The notes: generated by a model from the sequence alone, not told the origin. Numbered from the stretch's first letter, positions 24,243 through 33,058 are shown. The stretch: DNA of 64,000 nucleotides from Peptoclostridium litorale DSM 5388 (GCF_900141635.1 NZ_FSRH01000004.1:1-64000); one strand, 5' to 3'. Made by a program: numbers and translations.

Positions 24243-25186
24243 GCCTTACGACGCTTATTATGGCTTTAATGCTTGTTCTTAGCGCATGTACAGGTTCCAA
24301 GCAGAGTACTTCTGACTCTGCGGATTCGCCTCAGGCTGGAGTGGATCTTTCAGTCTACAAAAACAGCGACATATTCATAACGCCTCAAGAGCTTAACGAA
24401 AAGCTTGGAGATGAGAATGTAATAATTTTTGATGGAAACAAGCAAGGTGCTTATGAAAAGGGGCACATACCAGGAGCCATAAACGTAGGTTTCCACTCAT
24501 TCTCGAATGTAGAGGGAAAACCGGGAGATCCGCTTTGGGGAACTTCATTGAACAAGGAAGAGCTTGCAAAAAAGCTTGAATCATATGGAGTGACCAATGA
24601 CAAGCTGGTTGTATTCTACTCGGACGTACTTCCAGGGCCGGGACCTGACGGTAGAAACGTATGGCAGCTTAGAATGGCGGGACTTGACAACGTAAAGCTT
24701 CTTTACGGAGGAATGCCTTACTGGAAAGAGCTTGGATACGAGGTTACAAAGGATGCTCCAGCTGAGGTTGCGCCTTCTACAGGGCTTGTGCTTAAGGATT
24801 TTGACGAGAGCTACAGGGCTACAAAGGAGCATATAGGCGAAAACCTTGAAAATACTGTTATAATAGACGTTAGAACAGAAAAAGAATTCAAGGGAAGCCA
24901 AAATGCCGGAGAGGCAAGAGGAGGACACATAAAGGGCGCGAAGCACCTTCTATGGTCTGACCTTCTAAACGAGAATGCAACTCCAAAGTCACCAGATGAA
25001 ATAATAAAGATAATGGCAGATGCGGGAGTAACTCCTGAAGATGATTTCGTAGTTTACTGAACAATGGGCATAAGATCCGGATATGCATCCGCGGTCCTCA
25101 GAGCCGTTGGCTTTGAAAAGGCTAGAAACTACGAGGCTTCTATATACGAGTGGTCGGCAGACGCTCAAATGCCTATGGAGAAGTAG
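24221..25186 (+). CDS. Selenocysteine-containing rhodanese (sulfurtransferase) lipoprotein; UGA at 25058 read as Sec280
   Basis: The 321-residue product is obtained if the in-frame TGA at 25058-25060 is decoded as selenocysteine. The N-terminus is a lipoprotein signal (LMLVLSAC, lipobox Cys23). Two rhodanese domains follow (about 50-165 and 180-315). The first lacks an active-site cysteine. The second ends VVY-U-TMGIRSGYASAVLR, then VGFEKARNY and EWSADAQMPME, exactly the CxxGxRS catalytic loop of thiosulfate sulfurtransferases with Sec at the nucleophile. After the TGA the frame stays open for 41 codons of perfectly family-like sequence to a TAG at 25184. A hairpin suited to a bacterial SECIS lies at 25074-25096. 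An automatic call would truncate it at 279 residues, before the catalytic residue. The GTG start follows GGAAGGAGATG. It overlaps and is co-transcribed with the TVP38 gene. Confidence 0.9.
25074..25096 (+). promoter_or_regulatory. Candidate bacterial SECIS hairpin
   Basis: GATC-CGGAT pairs with ATCCG-(C)-GGTC: nine base pairs with one G-U pair and a single bulged C at 25092, and a four-base loop ATGC at 25083-25086. It begins 14 bases after the UGA and puts the apical loop 23-26 bases downstream, within the range known for bacterial SECIS elements. The loop G is in third position rather than the first two, a small deviation from the usual rule. Confidence 0.65.
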
Positions 25187-25199
25187 TTTGTGAATATTT

Positions 25200-25227
25200 G
25201 GCGCCGCAAGTTTGCGGCGCCTTTTAC
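25200..25227 (+). terminator. Terminator after the selenocysteine rhodanese gene
   Basis: GGCGCCGCA and TGCGGCGCC form a perfect 9-bp GC-rich stem around AGTT, followed by TTTTACTTTT. It starts 14 bases after the TAG at 25186, not after the TGA, which supports the longer reading frame. Confidence 0.85.
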
Positions 25228-25418
25228 TTTTGGGGAATATGTTCATAAGTGCGTAATATGCAATGAAATAACTTGTGCGTAGGTATGTGAGGAATGAAAG
25301 TCCGGAATATTGCTCTCCTAAATGAGCCGCTTTTCGCCGGTTGTTGTAATAATGGGCTTTTAAATATATAATGTACATAGACAAAAGCTGTAAAAATACT
25401 AATATTTGGAGGTGTTTC

Positions 25419-26003
25419 ATGTACAGGGAAGGATACAAGAAGCTTTTTTTGGGTATGGCTTTGGCGACATTTGACTTCAACAGGGGGAATATAAACTTTA
25501 TTCCAGATTCGATAGGCTACATACTCGTTGTTATTGGACTTTCTATACTAGCTTCGCAGCATGAATTTTTCAAAAAGGCAAAAATGCCTGCGACGTTCTT
25601 GGCGGTGCTTAGCATAATAGACGTATACCATGCGCCAAACAGCCAGTACATAAACTTGTTTACAGGACTTATGTCTCCTGTGGCAACTGTTATGAGGCTG
25701 TGCATAATAGTTTTGAATGTGATGCTTGTATACTATGTATGCAAGGCCATAATTGAAATATGCGAATTTGAAGGAAGAAGCGTGCTTAAGGACAGGGCAG
25801 ATTCGGTGGTGAAGTTTTATGTTGCAGCAAGCGTGGTGCTTTTTGTGATGCTTCCAGTGTCATACATGGCACAAAACATGTACAAGGGTGTAATAGTCAT
25901 AATGACGATACTTGCGATAGGAATAAACGTTATGTTCATGGTTATTGTGAATAAAGCGGGGAACAGCATTGGAAACTGCGCATTCAACAAGTCGAAATCG
26001 TAA
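25419..26003 (+). CDS. Membrane protein of unknown function
   Basis: The 194-residue protein has about five hydrophobic segments (near residues 25-45, 56-72, 85-110, 130-150, 156-180) and little else. The N-terminal MYREGYKKLFLGMALATFDF then NRGNINFIPDSIGYILVVIG recalls small clostridial membrane proteins in which an NxG-I-PDxIGYIL stretch recurs, but no function is known to me. The start is ATG 25419 with TTGGAGG upstream. It stands alone before the CCA-adding enzyme. Confidence 0.75.
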   Translation: MYREGYKKLFLGMALATFDFNRGNINFIPDSIGYILVVIGLSILASQHEFFKKAKMPATFLAVLSIIDVYHAPNSQYINLFTGLMSPVATVMRLCIIVLNVMLVYYVCKAIIEICEFEGRSVLKDRADSVVKFYVAASVVLFVMLPVSYMAQNMYKGVIVIMTILAIGINVMFMVIVNKAGNSIGNCAFNKSKS

Positions 26004-26083
26004 AGCAGACCGCATGACATGCGCCTTGTGAGGTGACTGCCGTAATTTGTGGATACTATTGGACACAGCTTGAGGTGATGTGC

Positions 26084-27454
26084 ATGAAAAAAATAAATAT
26101 CCCGCAGGAAGTGCAGTCCATAATTGACAGAATAAGAGTAGCCGGGCATAAGTCTTATATTGTCGGAGGCTGCGTGCGGGACAGCATTCTGGGAAGGGAT
26201 ATAAACGACTGGGACATATGCACCAGCGCAAGGCCTGAAGATGTCATGGACATATTCGGCGTGGAAAAGGATTTCAAGATAGTCCCTGTGGGCCTGAAGC
26301 ATGGAACGGTAATGCTCGTGTACAGGGGCAGTGCCTACGAAGTCACCACATTCAGAATAGACGGTGAGTATATGGATGGAAGAAGGCCCTCGAAAGTATC
26401 TTTTACAGGCGATATAGAAAAGGATCTTTCAAGAAGGGACTTTACTGTAAATGCAATGGCATACAGCGACGACGAGGGTCTTATAGACCCTTTTAAAGGC
26501 CTTCAAGACATAAAAAGATCTCTTATAAGATGTGTGGGAGACCCACAAAAGAGGTTCGAGGAAGACGCACTCAGGATGCTAAGGGCAATAAGGTTTTCAG
26601 CGCAGCTAGGCTTCGATATAGAAAAAGAAACATTTGACGCCATATGCAAAAACTGGAGGCTTGCGCAGAATATAAGCATTGAGCGCATAAGGCAGGAATT
26701 TGGAAAGATAATGGTTAGCGACAGTCCTTCAAGAGGGATAAGGCTTCTAATGGATACAAAGCTCATGAACTTCATATCGCCGCAGCTTTATGAAATTGTA
26801 GGATTTGACCAAAAAAACCCTTATCACGACAAGGACGTTTTCGAGCATACCATGAATGTGATTGAGAGCACACCCAAAAGGCTGAATGTAAGGCTTGCGG
26901 CACTGTTTCACGATATTTCAAAGCCGCGGTGCATGTTTTTGGATGACGGGGGAATGGGACATTTCTACGAGCACGACTCAGTCGGAAGCGAAGTTGCAGC
27001 TGACATATTAAAAAAGCTCAAGTATGATAACAGGACAATAAGGTCGGTGTCGATGCTCATAAGGGAGCACATGATAAATCTGGATCACTTCACTGAAAAG
27101 GGAATAAAAAGGTTCATAAAGAGGATAGGAAGTGAAAACCTCGAGGATTTTTTCGACCTGAGACGTGCGGACATAAAGGGGTGCGCTGGCCCTTTTGACT
27201 TTGGCGATCTTGAGGCTTTCATGGAAAATGTACACGCAATAATAAACAGAAAGGAACCCCTGGGAATAAAAGATCTGGCCATAGGGGGAAATGACCTTAT
27301 AGACATAGGATACAGCGAGGGGAAAGAGATAGGAGATGCACTCGCATGGCTGCTTGAAATTGTACTCGAATACCCGGATGTGAACACAAAGGAGAAGCTT
27401 ATCCAAAAGGCTTTGGAAAGACTTGAACATAGAAAAACTGAAAACACATTATGA
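26084..27454 (+). CDS. cca: CCA tRNA nucleotidyltransferase (with HD domain)
   Basis: The 456-residue enzyme adds or repairs the 3'-CCA end of tRNAs. The nucleotidyltransferase head reads GGCVRDSILGRDINDWDICT (GG plus DxD metal site), followed by the KHGTVMLVY strand and the RRDFTVNAMAY motif. An RNA-binding neck (RFEEDALRMLRAIRFSAQLGF) comes next, then an HD phosphohydrolase domain with ALFHDISKP. It is the longer HD-containing type common in clostridia. The start is ATG 26084 with GAGGTG upstream; an ATG six bases earlier is also possible. Confidence 0.93.
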   Translation: MKKINIPQEVQSIIDRIRVAGHKSYIVGGCVRDSILGRDINDWDICTSARPEDVMDIFGVEKDFKIVPVGLKHGTVMLVYRGSAYEVTTFRIDGEYMDGRRPSKVSFTGDIEKDLSRRDFTVNAMAYSDDEGLIDPFKGLQDIKRSLIRCVGDPQKRFEEDALRMLRAIRFSAQLGFDIEKETFDAICKNWRLAQNISIERIRQEFGKIMVSDSPSRGIRLLMDTKLMNFISPQLYEIVGFDQKNPYHDKDVFEHTMNVIESTPKRLNVRLAALFHDISKPRCMFLDDGGMGHFYEHDSVGSEVAADILKKLKYDNRTIRSVSMLIREHMINLDHFTEKGIKRFIKRIGSENLEDFFDLRRADIKGCAGPFDFGDLEAFMENVHAIINRKEPLGIKDLAIGGNDLIDIGYSEGKEIGDALAWLLEIVLEYPDVNTKEKLIQKALERLEHRKTENTL

Positions 27455-27458
27455 CATG

Positions 27459-27483
27459 AAGCCTGCCGCATGCAGGCTTTTTA
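27459..27483 (+). terminator. Terminator after cca
   Basis: AAGCCTGC and GCAGGCTT form a short stem around a four- to five-base loop, followed by TTTTATG. Confidence 0.75.
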
Positions 27484-27616
27484 TGTTCAAAAATAAATTT
27501 AGATTAATTGAATTAAGCCCTGCGTCGAATGGTTTGGAAATTTTTTTTATTTACCTTTGCAGTGTGGGTATATATCATACAGACACATAATAAAGAATTT
27601 TTTAGGGGGGATAGAT

Positions 27617-28351
27617 ATGAAACCTTTAATAGGGATAACTACAAATTTCATGATGGCGGAAAAAGGTCTCTTGTCCGGGCAGGAGAGATATTTTCTTGAA
27701 AGCGACTATGTAAAGGCCATTGAAAATGTCGGAGGAACCTGCATACTTTTTCCTCATACCTCTGATGTTGAAAGCTTTGTGAGATATCTTGACCTTGTTG
27801 ACGGGATAGTCATTTCGGGAGGAATAGACATAAATCCCATGTTCTACGGGGATGAGCCAATGGAAAAGACTGGATACTTCAACACCAAGCAGGACTTTTT
27901 CGATGTGGAGCTCACAAAAAAAGCCATACAGTCCCATGTGCCTATATTAGGACTCTCCAGGGGGATACAGATTATAAATGTAGCCCTTGGAGGAACGCTT
28001 TATCAGGACGTGAGCTATATGGAAAAAAGGGCTTTAAAGCATATGCAAGAGTCAAAGCGCAGTGAAAAGTCGCACTGCATATCAATAGAAAAGGATTCGA
28101 AGCTTTATGAAATATTCGGCGAAGAAAAAATATTTGTAAACAGCTTCCACCATCAGGCTATAAAGGATATTGGCAAAGGGCTCAAAGTCAGTGCAAGGGC
28201 TTCGGACGGAGTCATAGAGGCTGTGGAGCTTGAAGGTGAAGATTTCGTAATGGGAGTACAGTGGAATCCTGAATTCATGGCTGATGAGTATGAAGAGCAG
28301 GAGGGCATATTTAAAAAATTCGTTGAAATGACTGTGCAAAGCAGCAGATAA
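27617..28351 (+). CDS. Class I glutamine amidotransferase-like (PuuD family) probable pseudoenzyme
   Basis: The 244-residue protein has the PuuD/peptidase C26 fold: IGITTN at the N-terminus, DGIVISGGIDINPMFYGDE and the nucleophile-elbow region PILGLSRGIQIINVALGGTL. The family normally has GICRG at the elbow and QWHPE at the His-Glu pair. Here the elbow Cys is Ser114 (codon TCC at 27956) and the catalytic His is Asn217 (VQWNPEF), while Glu219 remains. Hydrolysis of gamma-glutamyl compounds is therefore unlikely; a binding or regulatory role is possible. The ATG at 27617 follows TTAGGGGGGAT. It stands alone, with no polyamine genes nearby. Confidence 0.85.
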   Translation: MKPLIGITTNFMMAEKGLLSGQERYFLESDYVKAIENVGGTCILFPHTSDVESFVRYLDLVDGIVISGGIDINPMFYGDEPMEKTGYFNTKQDFFDVELTKKAIQSHVPILGLSRGIQIINVALGGTLYQDVSYMEKRALKHMQESKRSEKSHCISIEKDSKLYEIFGEEKIFVNSFHHQAIKDIGKGLKVSARASDGVIEAVELEGEDFVMGVQWNPEFMADEYEEQEGIFKKFVEMTVQSSR

Positions 28352-28437
28352 TAGTGGTATAATCTATACTAAGAAGTAATAAGCCTATGCTACGTAAAGG
28401 CGATATCCTTTAAAATAAGACAGGAGGAGATTTTAAT

Positions 28438-28695
28438 ATGAGCAATATAATAGAAAAAGCAAAAGAAGTAAGACAGACGCTAGACAAAATGGAACTAATG
28501 GACAGCATGGATGAGAATGTCAAAAAATTTGCCAGCAGTTACCCTAAAGCTCACATAGTGCTAAAATGCGTTAATCCAAATGAAGATGTCGACCTTACAA
28601 AGGAATATGAGGTTACAGTAGAGGACATAGAGTTCATAGCAAAGGCTAAAAAAGAAGCCACTGTGACAAAGCTAAACGAGCTTATAAAAGAATAG
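28438..28695 (+). CDS. Small protein of unknown function
   Basis: An 85-residue acidic, helical-looking protein without membrane segment or signal. AGGAGGAG 9 bases before the ATG and a codon pattern like its neighbours support it as real. The middle (SSYPKAHIVLKCVNPNEDVD) may form a small beta element. No family was recognised. It precedes the riboflavin operon promoter and is not obviously part of it. Confidence 0.7.
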   Translation: MSNIIEKAKEVRQTLDKMELMDSMDENVKKFASSYPKAHIVLKCVNPNEDVDLTKEYEVTVEDIEFIAKAKKEATVTKLNELIKE

Positions 28696-28798
28696 TGCCA
28701 GGCCGTACATATGACAGCGGCATAATCTATTTTGAGGAGCATGCACTGCGCTTAAAAATTCAAAATGGTAAAAATATGCATGTCTGATTAAATTTATA

Positions 28799-28826
28799 TT
28801 GACAATCGGTGCTGTGATGTTATAGA
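28799..28826 (+). promoter_or_regulatory. Promoter of the riboflavin operon
   Basis: TTGACA at 28799-28804 and TATAGA at 28821-28826 are separated by 16 bases, about 30 bases before the FMN aptamer. Confidence 0.65.
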
Positions 28827-28855
28827 ATGAAGTTGTAAAAATTAAATAAGCTATT

Positions 28856-28968
28856 TTTCTTCGGGGAAGGGTGTGAATCCCTACCGGCGGTATAGCCCGC
28901 GAACCGCTTATGCGGTTGAACTGGTGTAATTCCAGTGCCGACAGTTATAGTCTGGATGAGAGAAGATC
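28856..28968 (+). ncRNA. FMN riboswitch (RFN element)
   Basis: The RFN blocks are all present: TCTTCGGGGAAGGGTGTGAA, TCCCTACCGGCGGTATAGCC, CGCGAACCGC with the GCGGTTGAACTGGTG arm, TTCCAGTGCCGACAG, and the closing TAGTCTGGATGAGAGAAGA. A terminator follows at 29007, so FMN should stop transcription of ribD and the genes after it. Confidence 0.96.
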
Positions 28969-29006
28969 ACTTGCAGCCATATTGGTCTGTATGCATAGAA
29001 TATATT

Positions 29007-29036
29007 CCCCTGAAGCATTGCTTCAGGGTTTTTTAT
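29007..29036 (+). terminator. Riboswitch-controlled terminator of the rib operon
   Basis: CCCTGAAG and CTTCAGGG form a perfect 8-bp stem around CATTG, followed by TTTTTTATTT. Confidence 0.88.
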
Positions 29037-29117
29037 TTAAATGCACAGCCGAATAAATGTCAGATGCACAATAAGAATAAGACGTGCAAGGCTGAAGTTT
29101 ACATAATACTACTCATA

Positions 29118-29144
29118 AATCCCGAAGAGACTCGGGATTTTTTT
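29118..29144 (+). terminator. Second terminator-like hairpin before ribD
   Basis: AAATCCCGA and TCGGGATTT form a 9-bp stem around AGAGAC with seven T. It lies between the riboswitch terminator and ribD, so it may add a second attenuation point. Its alternative partner is not clear. Confidence 0.6.
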
Positions 29145-29194
29145 ATTGTATTAATATGGATTTGGAATATAAAGGCTGTGTGAGGAGGGATTTT

Positions 29195-30313
29195 GTGAAG
29201 GAAGCAGATATGCTTTACATGAAAAAGGCTCTGGAGCTTGCGATGCTGGGATGGGGATGGACAAGTCCCAACCCTCTTGTAGGAGCAGTGGTGGTCAAAG
29301 GCGGAGAAATAGTGGGAAGTGGATACCACAAGATATGCGGAGGGCCCCATGCGGAGGTCAATGCCATAAATGACGCCGGCGAAAAGGCAAGGGGAGCGTG
29401 CATATACGTAAACCTTGAGCCCTGCTGCCACTACGGCAAGACGCCCCCTTGCACGGATTTGATAATAAAAAGCGGAATAAAGAGGGTTGTAGTGGGAATG
29501 AAGGACCCGAACCCTCGGGTTGCCGGGAATGGAATAAAAAAGCTCGTTGATGCTGGAATAGAGGTTGAAGCTGGAGTGCTTGAAGCACAGAGCATAGCTT
29601 TAAATGAAATATTCATAAAGCACATAAGGGAAAAAAGCCCTTTCGTAATACTAAAGACAGCCGTAACCATGGACGGAAAGACAGCCTGTGAAAACGGTGA
29701 CTCTAAGTGGATAACATGCGAGCAGTCAAGACAATATGTGCACAGGCTAAGAGGAAGGGTTTCTTGCATAGTCACCGGTGTAGGCACTGTGCGTGCGGAC
29801 GACCCGCTTATGAATGTAAGGCACGAAAAAGGGATGAAAGACCCTGTGAGAGTGGTGCTGGACAGCAGCTGCAGCATACCCCTCCATTCAAATGTGCTTG
29901 TGGATTCGCCTGAAAGCACAATAGTGGCAGTAACGGACAGCGCAGACAGTGAGAAAATAAAGGCTGTCGAAAATACGGGGGCCGAAGTGATGGTACTACC
30001 TAAGGGAGACAAAGGTGTGGACATAAAAAGCCTTGTATCAGCGCTTTCAGATAGAGGATTTGACAGCATACTTGTAGAGGCAGGAGTAAACGTGAATGCG
30101 AGCTTTTTAAATGAAGGCCTGGTAGACAAGGTATACATGTTCATGGCTCCCAAAATACTCACGGGCAGAGATTCAATGGGGAGCTTCGGGGGAGATTCGC
30201 CTCACAAAATGGCAGATGCGGCCAGAATATACGACATGAAAGCTGAAAGCATAGGGGACGACATACTCATAACAGGATACACGAAGGAGGGGATGCAGTG
30301 TTTACAGGTATAG
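29195..30313 (+). CDS. ribD: Bifunctional deaminase/reductase RibD
   Basis: The 372-residue enzyme carries out two steps of riboflavin synthesis. The N-terminal deaminase domain has the zinc motif HAEVNAI and PCCHYGKTPPC. The C-terminal reductase domain (from about 145, with KTAVTMDGKTA and SKWIT) reduces the ribosyl chain with NADPH. The start is GTG at 29195 with GAGGAGGG 5-6 bases upstream; ATG at 29210 is possible. It overlaps ribE by 16 bases, which indicates coupling. Confidence 0.95.
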   Translation: MKEADMLYMKKALELAMLGWGWTSPNPLVGAVVVKGGEIVGSGYHKICGGPHAEVNAINDAGEKARGACIYVNLEPCCHYGKTPPCTDLIIKSGIKRVVVGMKDPNPRVAGNGIKKLVDAGIEVEAGVLEAQSIALNEIFIKHIREKSPFVILKTAVTMDGKTACENGDSKWITCEQSRQYVHRLRGRVSCIVTGVGTVRADDPLMNVRHEKGMKDPVRVVLDSSCSIPLHSNVLVDSPESTIVAVTDSADSEKIKAVENTGAEVMVLPKGDKGVDIKSLVSALSDRGFDSILVEAGVNVNASFLNEGLVDKVYMFMAPKILTGRDSMGSFGGDSPHKMADAARIYDMKAESIGDDILITGYTKEGMQCLQV

Positions 30314-30954
30314 TTGAAGAAATGGGAAGAGTAAAGCAGATTGCCAAAAGAGACAAGGGAGTACGAATTGTGATAGAGGCAAAAAAAGTGATTGAGGACG
30401 TACAACTCGGAGACAGCATAGCTGTAAATGGAGTCTGCCTTACCGTGACCGAATTTGGAAGTGATTTTTTCTGTGCGGACGTAATGAGCGAGTCACTTGG
30501 AAGGAGCAACCTTAAAAGCTTGACGTCAGGGTCAAGGGTCAACCTTGAAAGGGCCATGGCCATGGGGAAAAGGTTTGGAGGCCACATTGTAAGCGGCCAC
30601 ATAGACGCCGTGGGAACAATAGAAGGCATAAGAAAAGAAGGCATATCAAGGATATACAGGATAAAGGCGCCGGCGGAAGTCATGAAATATACTGTAATGA
30701 AGGGCTCTGTTGCGATAGACGGCATAAGCCTTACAGTGAGCGCCGTGCATGACGGGGCCTTCGAGGTTTCGATAATACCCCATACAACAGAAAACACAAC
30801 ACTGAGCATAAGGTCTGAAGATGACATGGTCAATCTTGAGGCCGACATAATAGGAAAGCACGTTGAAAATCTCATGGGATTCTCAAAGCGGGAGCAGGAA
30901 AAAAAGAAGAGCTCTCTAAGTACATCGTTCTTAGGAGAACACGGATTTTTATAG
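30298..30954 (+). CDS. ribE: Riboflavin synthase alpha chain
   Basis: The 218-residue protein dismutates two lumazines to riboflavin. It shows the two repeated barrels, each with MFTGIVEE- or GHIDAVGTIE-like starts and SIAVNGVCLTV / SVAIDGISLTV motifs; the GGHIVSGHIDAVG linker is clear. The GTG start at 30298 follows GAAGGAGGGG inside the end of ribD. The C-terminal tail is Lys/Ser-rich. It is the second gene of the operon. Confidence 0.95.
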   Translation: MFTGIVEEMGRVKQIAKRDKGVRIVIEAKKVIEDVQLGDSIAVNGVCLTVTEFGSDFFCADVMSESLGRSNLKSLTSGSRVNLERAMAMGKRFGGHIVSGHIDAVGTIEGIRKEGISRIYRIKAPAEVMKYTVMKGSVAIDGISLTVSAVHDGAFEVSIIPHTTENTTLSIRSEDDMVNLEADIIGKHVENLMGFSKREQEKKKSSLSTSFLGEHGFL

Positions 30955-31002
30955 ATTGTATGTATCGCATAATACTTTGCAACCTGACTGGAGGAGATTT
31001 GT

Positions 31003-32196
31003 ATGTTTAGCAGCATAAAGGACGCAATTGAAGACATAAAGATGGGAAAGATGGTAATAATAGTTGACGATGAAGACAGGGAAAACGAAGGGGACTTTTA
31101 TATACCGGCAGAATACGCTACCCCGCAGGCGATAAATTTCATGATAACCCACGGAAAGGGCCTTGTGTGCATGCCTATAAGAAAAGACATGGCAGACAGG
31201 CTGGGATTTGAAAACATGGTAGCTAACAATACCGACAGGAAAGAGACTGCATTTACAATATCTGTGGACCATGTGGATGCCACGACTGGAATATCGGCAT
31301 ATGAAAGATCCCTTACCATAAGAACTATAATAGATGCGGACTCTAAAAAAGAGGACTTTACAAGCCCTGGACACATATTCCCTCTTATAGCAAAGGAAAA
31401 GGGAGTTCTTGAAAGAAGAGGGCATACGGAAGCCTCGGTTGACCTTTCAAGACTTGCAGGTTTCAAGCCAGCGGGGGTCATATGCGAGATAATAAAGGAA
31501 GACGGAAGCATGGCAAGGGTGAACGATCTTTTCGAGATGGCCAAGGAATTCGATATGAAGATAATAACAATAGAAGACCTTGTAGAGTATATAAAGCAGA
31601 CGGAGGCTCTTGTAAAAAGAGTGGCAAGCGCAGACATGCCTACAGAGCACGGAACATTTGAAATAGTGGGATATGAGGATCTGGTAAGCGGCAAGGAGCA
31701 CATAGCCCTTGTGAAAGGGGATGTGGCAAACTGCACTCCAATAGTGAGGATACATTCGGAATGCCTTACAGGGGACGTATTAGGGTCGTTAAGATGCGAC
31801 TGCGGAAAACAGCTTGAAATGGCAATGAAGGAAGTGGAGAAAAACGGCTGCGGAGTGATAATATACCTGAGGCAGGAAGGCAGAGGCATAGGGCTTTTGA
31901 ACAAGCTTAAGGCCTACAGTCTTCAAGACGATGGAATGGACACTGTAGAGGCCAACTTGGCGCTTGGATTCGACGAGGACCTGAGGGAATACGACATAGC
32001 CTACTCGATACTAAAAGACCTTGGGGTGGAAAAGATAAGTCTTATGACAAACAACCCTGAAAAGGTTGAGGGTGTCCAAAAATACGGAATGCAGGTTGAG
32101 CAGATAAAAGGAATAGAGATAAAAAGCTGCAGCCACAACCATTTCTACCTGAAGACCAAGAAGGAAAAGATGGGCCATACTCTTAAGGAAGTGTAA
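31003..32196 (+). CDS. ribBA: Bifunctional DHBP synthase / GTP cyclohydrolase II RibBA
   Basis: The 397-residue fusion supplies both precursors of the pathway. Residues 1-200 are 3,4-dihydroxy-2-butanone 4-phosphate synthase ([29 protein letters not shown] and GHTEASVDL). Residues about 205-397 are GTP cyclohydrolase II with the zinc site [18 protein letters not shown], then [11 protein letters not shown]. Start and length are normal (CTGGAGGAG then ATG). Confidence 0.96.
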   Translation: MFSSIKDAIEDIKMGKMVIIVDDEDRENEGDFYIPAEYATPQAINFMITHGKGLVCMPIRKDMADRLGFENMVANNTDRKETAFTISVDHVDATTGISAYERSLTIRTIIDADSKKEDFTSPGHIFPLIAKEKGVLERRGHTEASVDLSRLAGFKPAGVICEIIKEDGSMARVNDLFEMAKEFDMKIITIEDLVEYIKQTEALVKRVASADMPTEHGTFEIVGYEDLVSGKEHIALVKGDVANCTPIVRIHSECLTGDVLGSLRCDCGKQLEMAMKEVEKNGCGVIIYLRQEGRGIGLLNKLKAYSLQDDGMDTVEANLALGFDEDLREYDIAYSILKDLGVEKISLMTNNPEKVEGVQKYGMQVEQIKGIEIKSCSHNHFYLKTKKEKMGHTLKEV

Positions 32197-32287
32197 AATA
32201 CATTAACACGCCTTTTGTTGAATTAGGGCCATAAAAATCACATTTTGAAATTGAATATAAAAAACTAAAATCTGGAGGGAATATATT

Positions 32288-32755
32288 ATGAAAATCTATG
32301 AGGGAAATTTAATAGCAAAAGGAAAAAAATTCGTAGTGGTTGCTGCAAGGTTCAATGAGTTCATAACTTCAAAGCTTCTTTCAGGATCTATAGACTGCCT
32401 TAAAAGACACGGAGCTACAGAAGAAGACATAGAAGTACTTTGGGTTCCGGGAGCATTTGAAATACCTCTTGTTTGCAAAAAGCTTGCTTCGTCTTCAAAA
32501 TATGACGCAATAATAGCACTTGGAGCTGTAATAAGAGGGGCGACTTCGCACTACGACTATGTGTGCAGCGAGGTTTCAAAGGGAGTGGCAAGCGTATCTC
32601 TTGAAAAAGAGATTCCGATATCTTTCGGAGTAATAACTACGGAAAACATAGAGCAGGCCATAGAAAGAGCGGGAACAAAGGCCGGCAACAAGGGCTGGGA
32701 CGCTGCAATGTCTGCAATAGAGATGGCGAACATAATGGACAGCATAGGGAAATAA
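32288..32755 (+). CDS. ribH: 6,7-dimethyl-8-ribityllumazine synthase
   Basis: A 155-residue capsid-forming enzyme. Conserved segments are [33 protein letters not shown] and the [15 protein letters not shown] loop, followed by the [14 protein letters not shown] helix. TCTGGAGGG precedes the ATG. It completes the riboflavin operon. No clear terminator follows before the lysine riboswitch promoter. Confidence 0.96.
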   Translation: MKIYEGNLIAKGKKFVVVAARFNEFITSKLLSGSIDCLKRHGATEEDIEVLWVPGAFEIPLVCKKLASSSKYDAIIALGAVIRGATSHYDYVCSEVSKGVASVSLEKEIPISFGVITTENIEQAIERAGTKAGNKGWDAAMSAIEMANIMDSIGK

Positions 32756-32800
32756 ACATTTAAAAAATATAGGTGAACCATAAAAATAATTTTTTACAAG

Positions 32801-32830
32801 TTGACAAAAATAATATATATATATTACAAT
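32801..32830 (+). promoter_or_regulatory. Promoter of the lysine-riboswitch unit
   Basis: TTGACA at 32801-32806 and TACAAT at 32825-32830 are separated by 18 bases. Confidence 0.6.
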
Positions 32831-32889
32831 GAGCGTATAGTTCAATTATGAGACAATTCAAAAACTAAAAACTACTGTTCAAATAATAA

Positions 32890-33058
32890 TAATAGAGGAG
32901 CAGCATTTAAGAGTACCTCAGCAGAGTAAAGCACAATGAAGCTTTGGAAAAGGAAATGTTGCCGAAATATATGGCTGACGCTTTAAGGCCATATGTTGGG
33001 CCTGCATAGAATATGTGCAGGACTGTCACAGGTTATTGTGGAGGGCTATTATTCGAAT
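32890..33058 (+). ncRNA. Lysine riboswitch (L box)
   Basis: Diagnostic blocks are AGAGGAGCAGC and AAGAGTACCT near the 5' end, GTTGCCGAAATAT, GGGCCTGCATA-ATATGTGCAG, GACTGTCACAGG and the 3' closing TTGTGGAGGGCTATT. It precedes an NhaC-family transporter gene and is followed by a terminator at 33109. Confidence 0.93.

Noticed and set aside
25058-25060. TGA in the rhodanese gene as a true stop, frameshift or sequencing error
   Set aside because: The same frame continues with family-specific sequence on both sides, the codon replaces exactly the catalytic Cys, and a SECIS-like hairpin follows.
28935-29183. An 82-codon + strand frame upstream of ribD
   Set aside because: It runs through the FMN riboswitch and two terminator hairpins and has no ribosome site.
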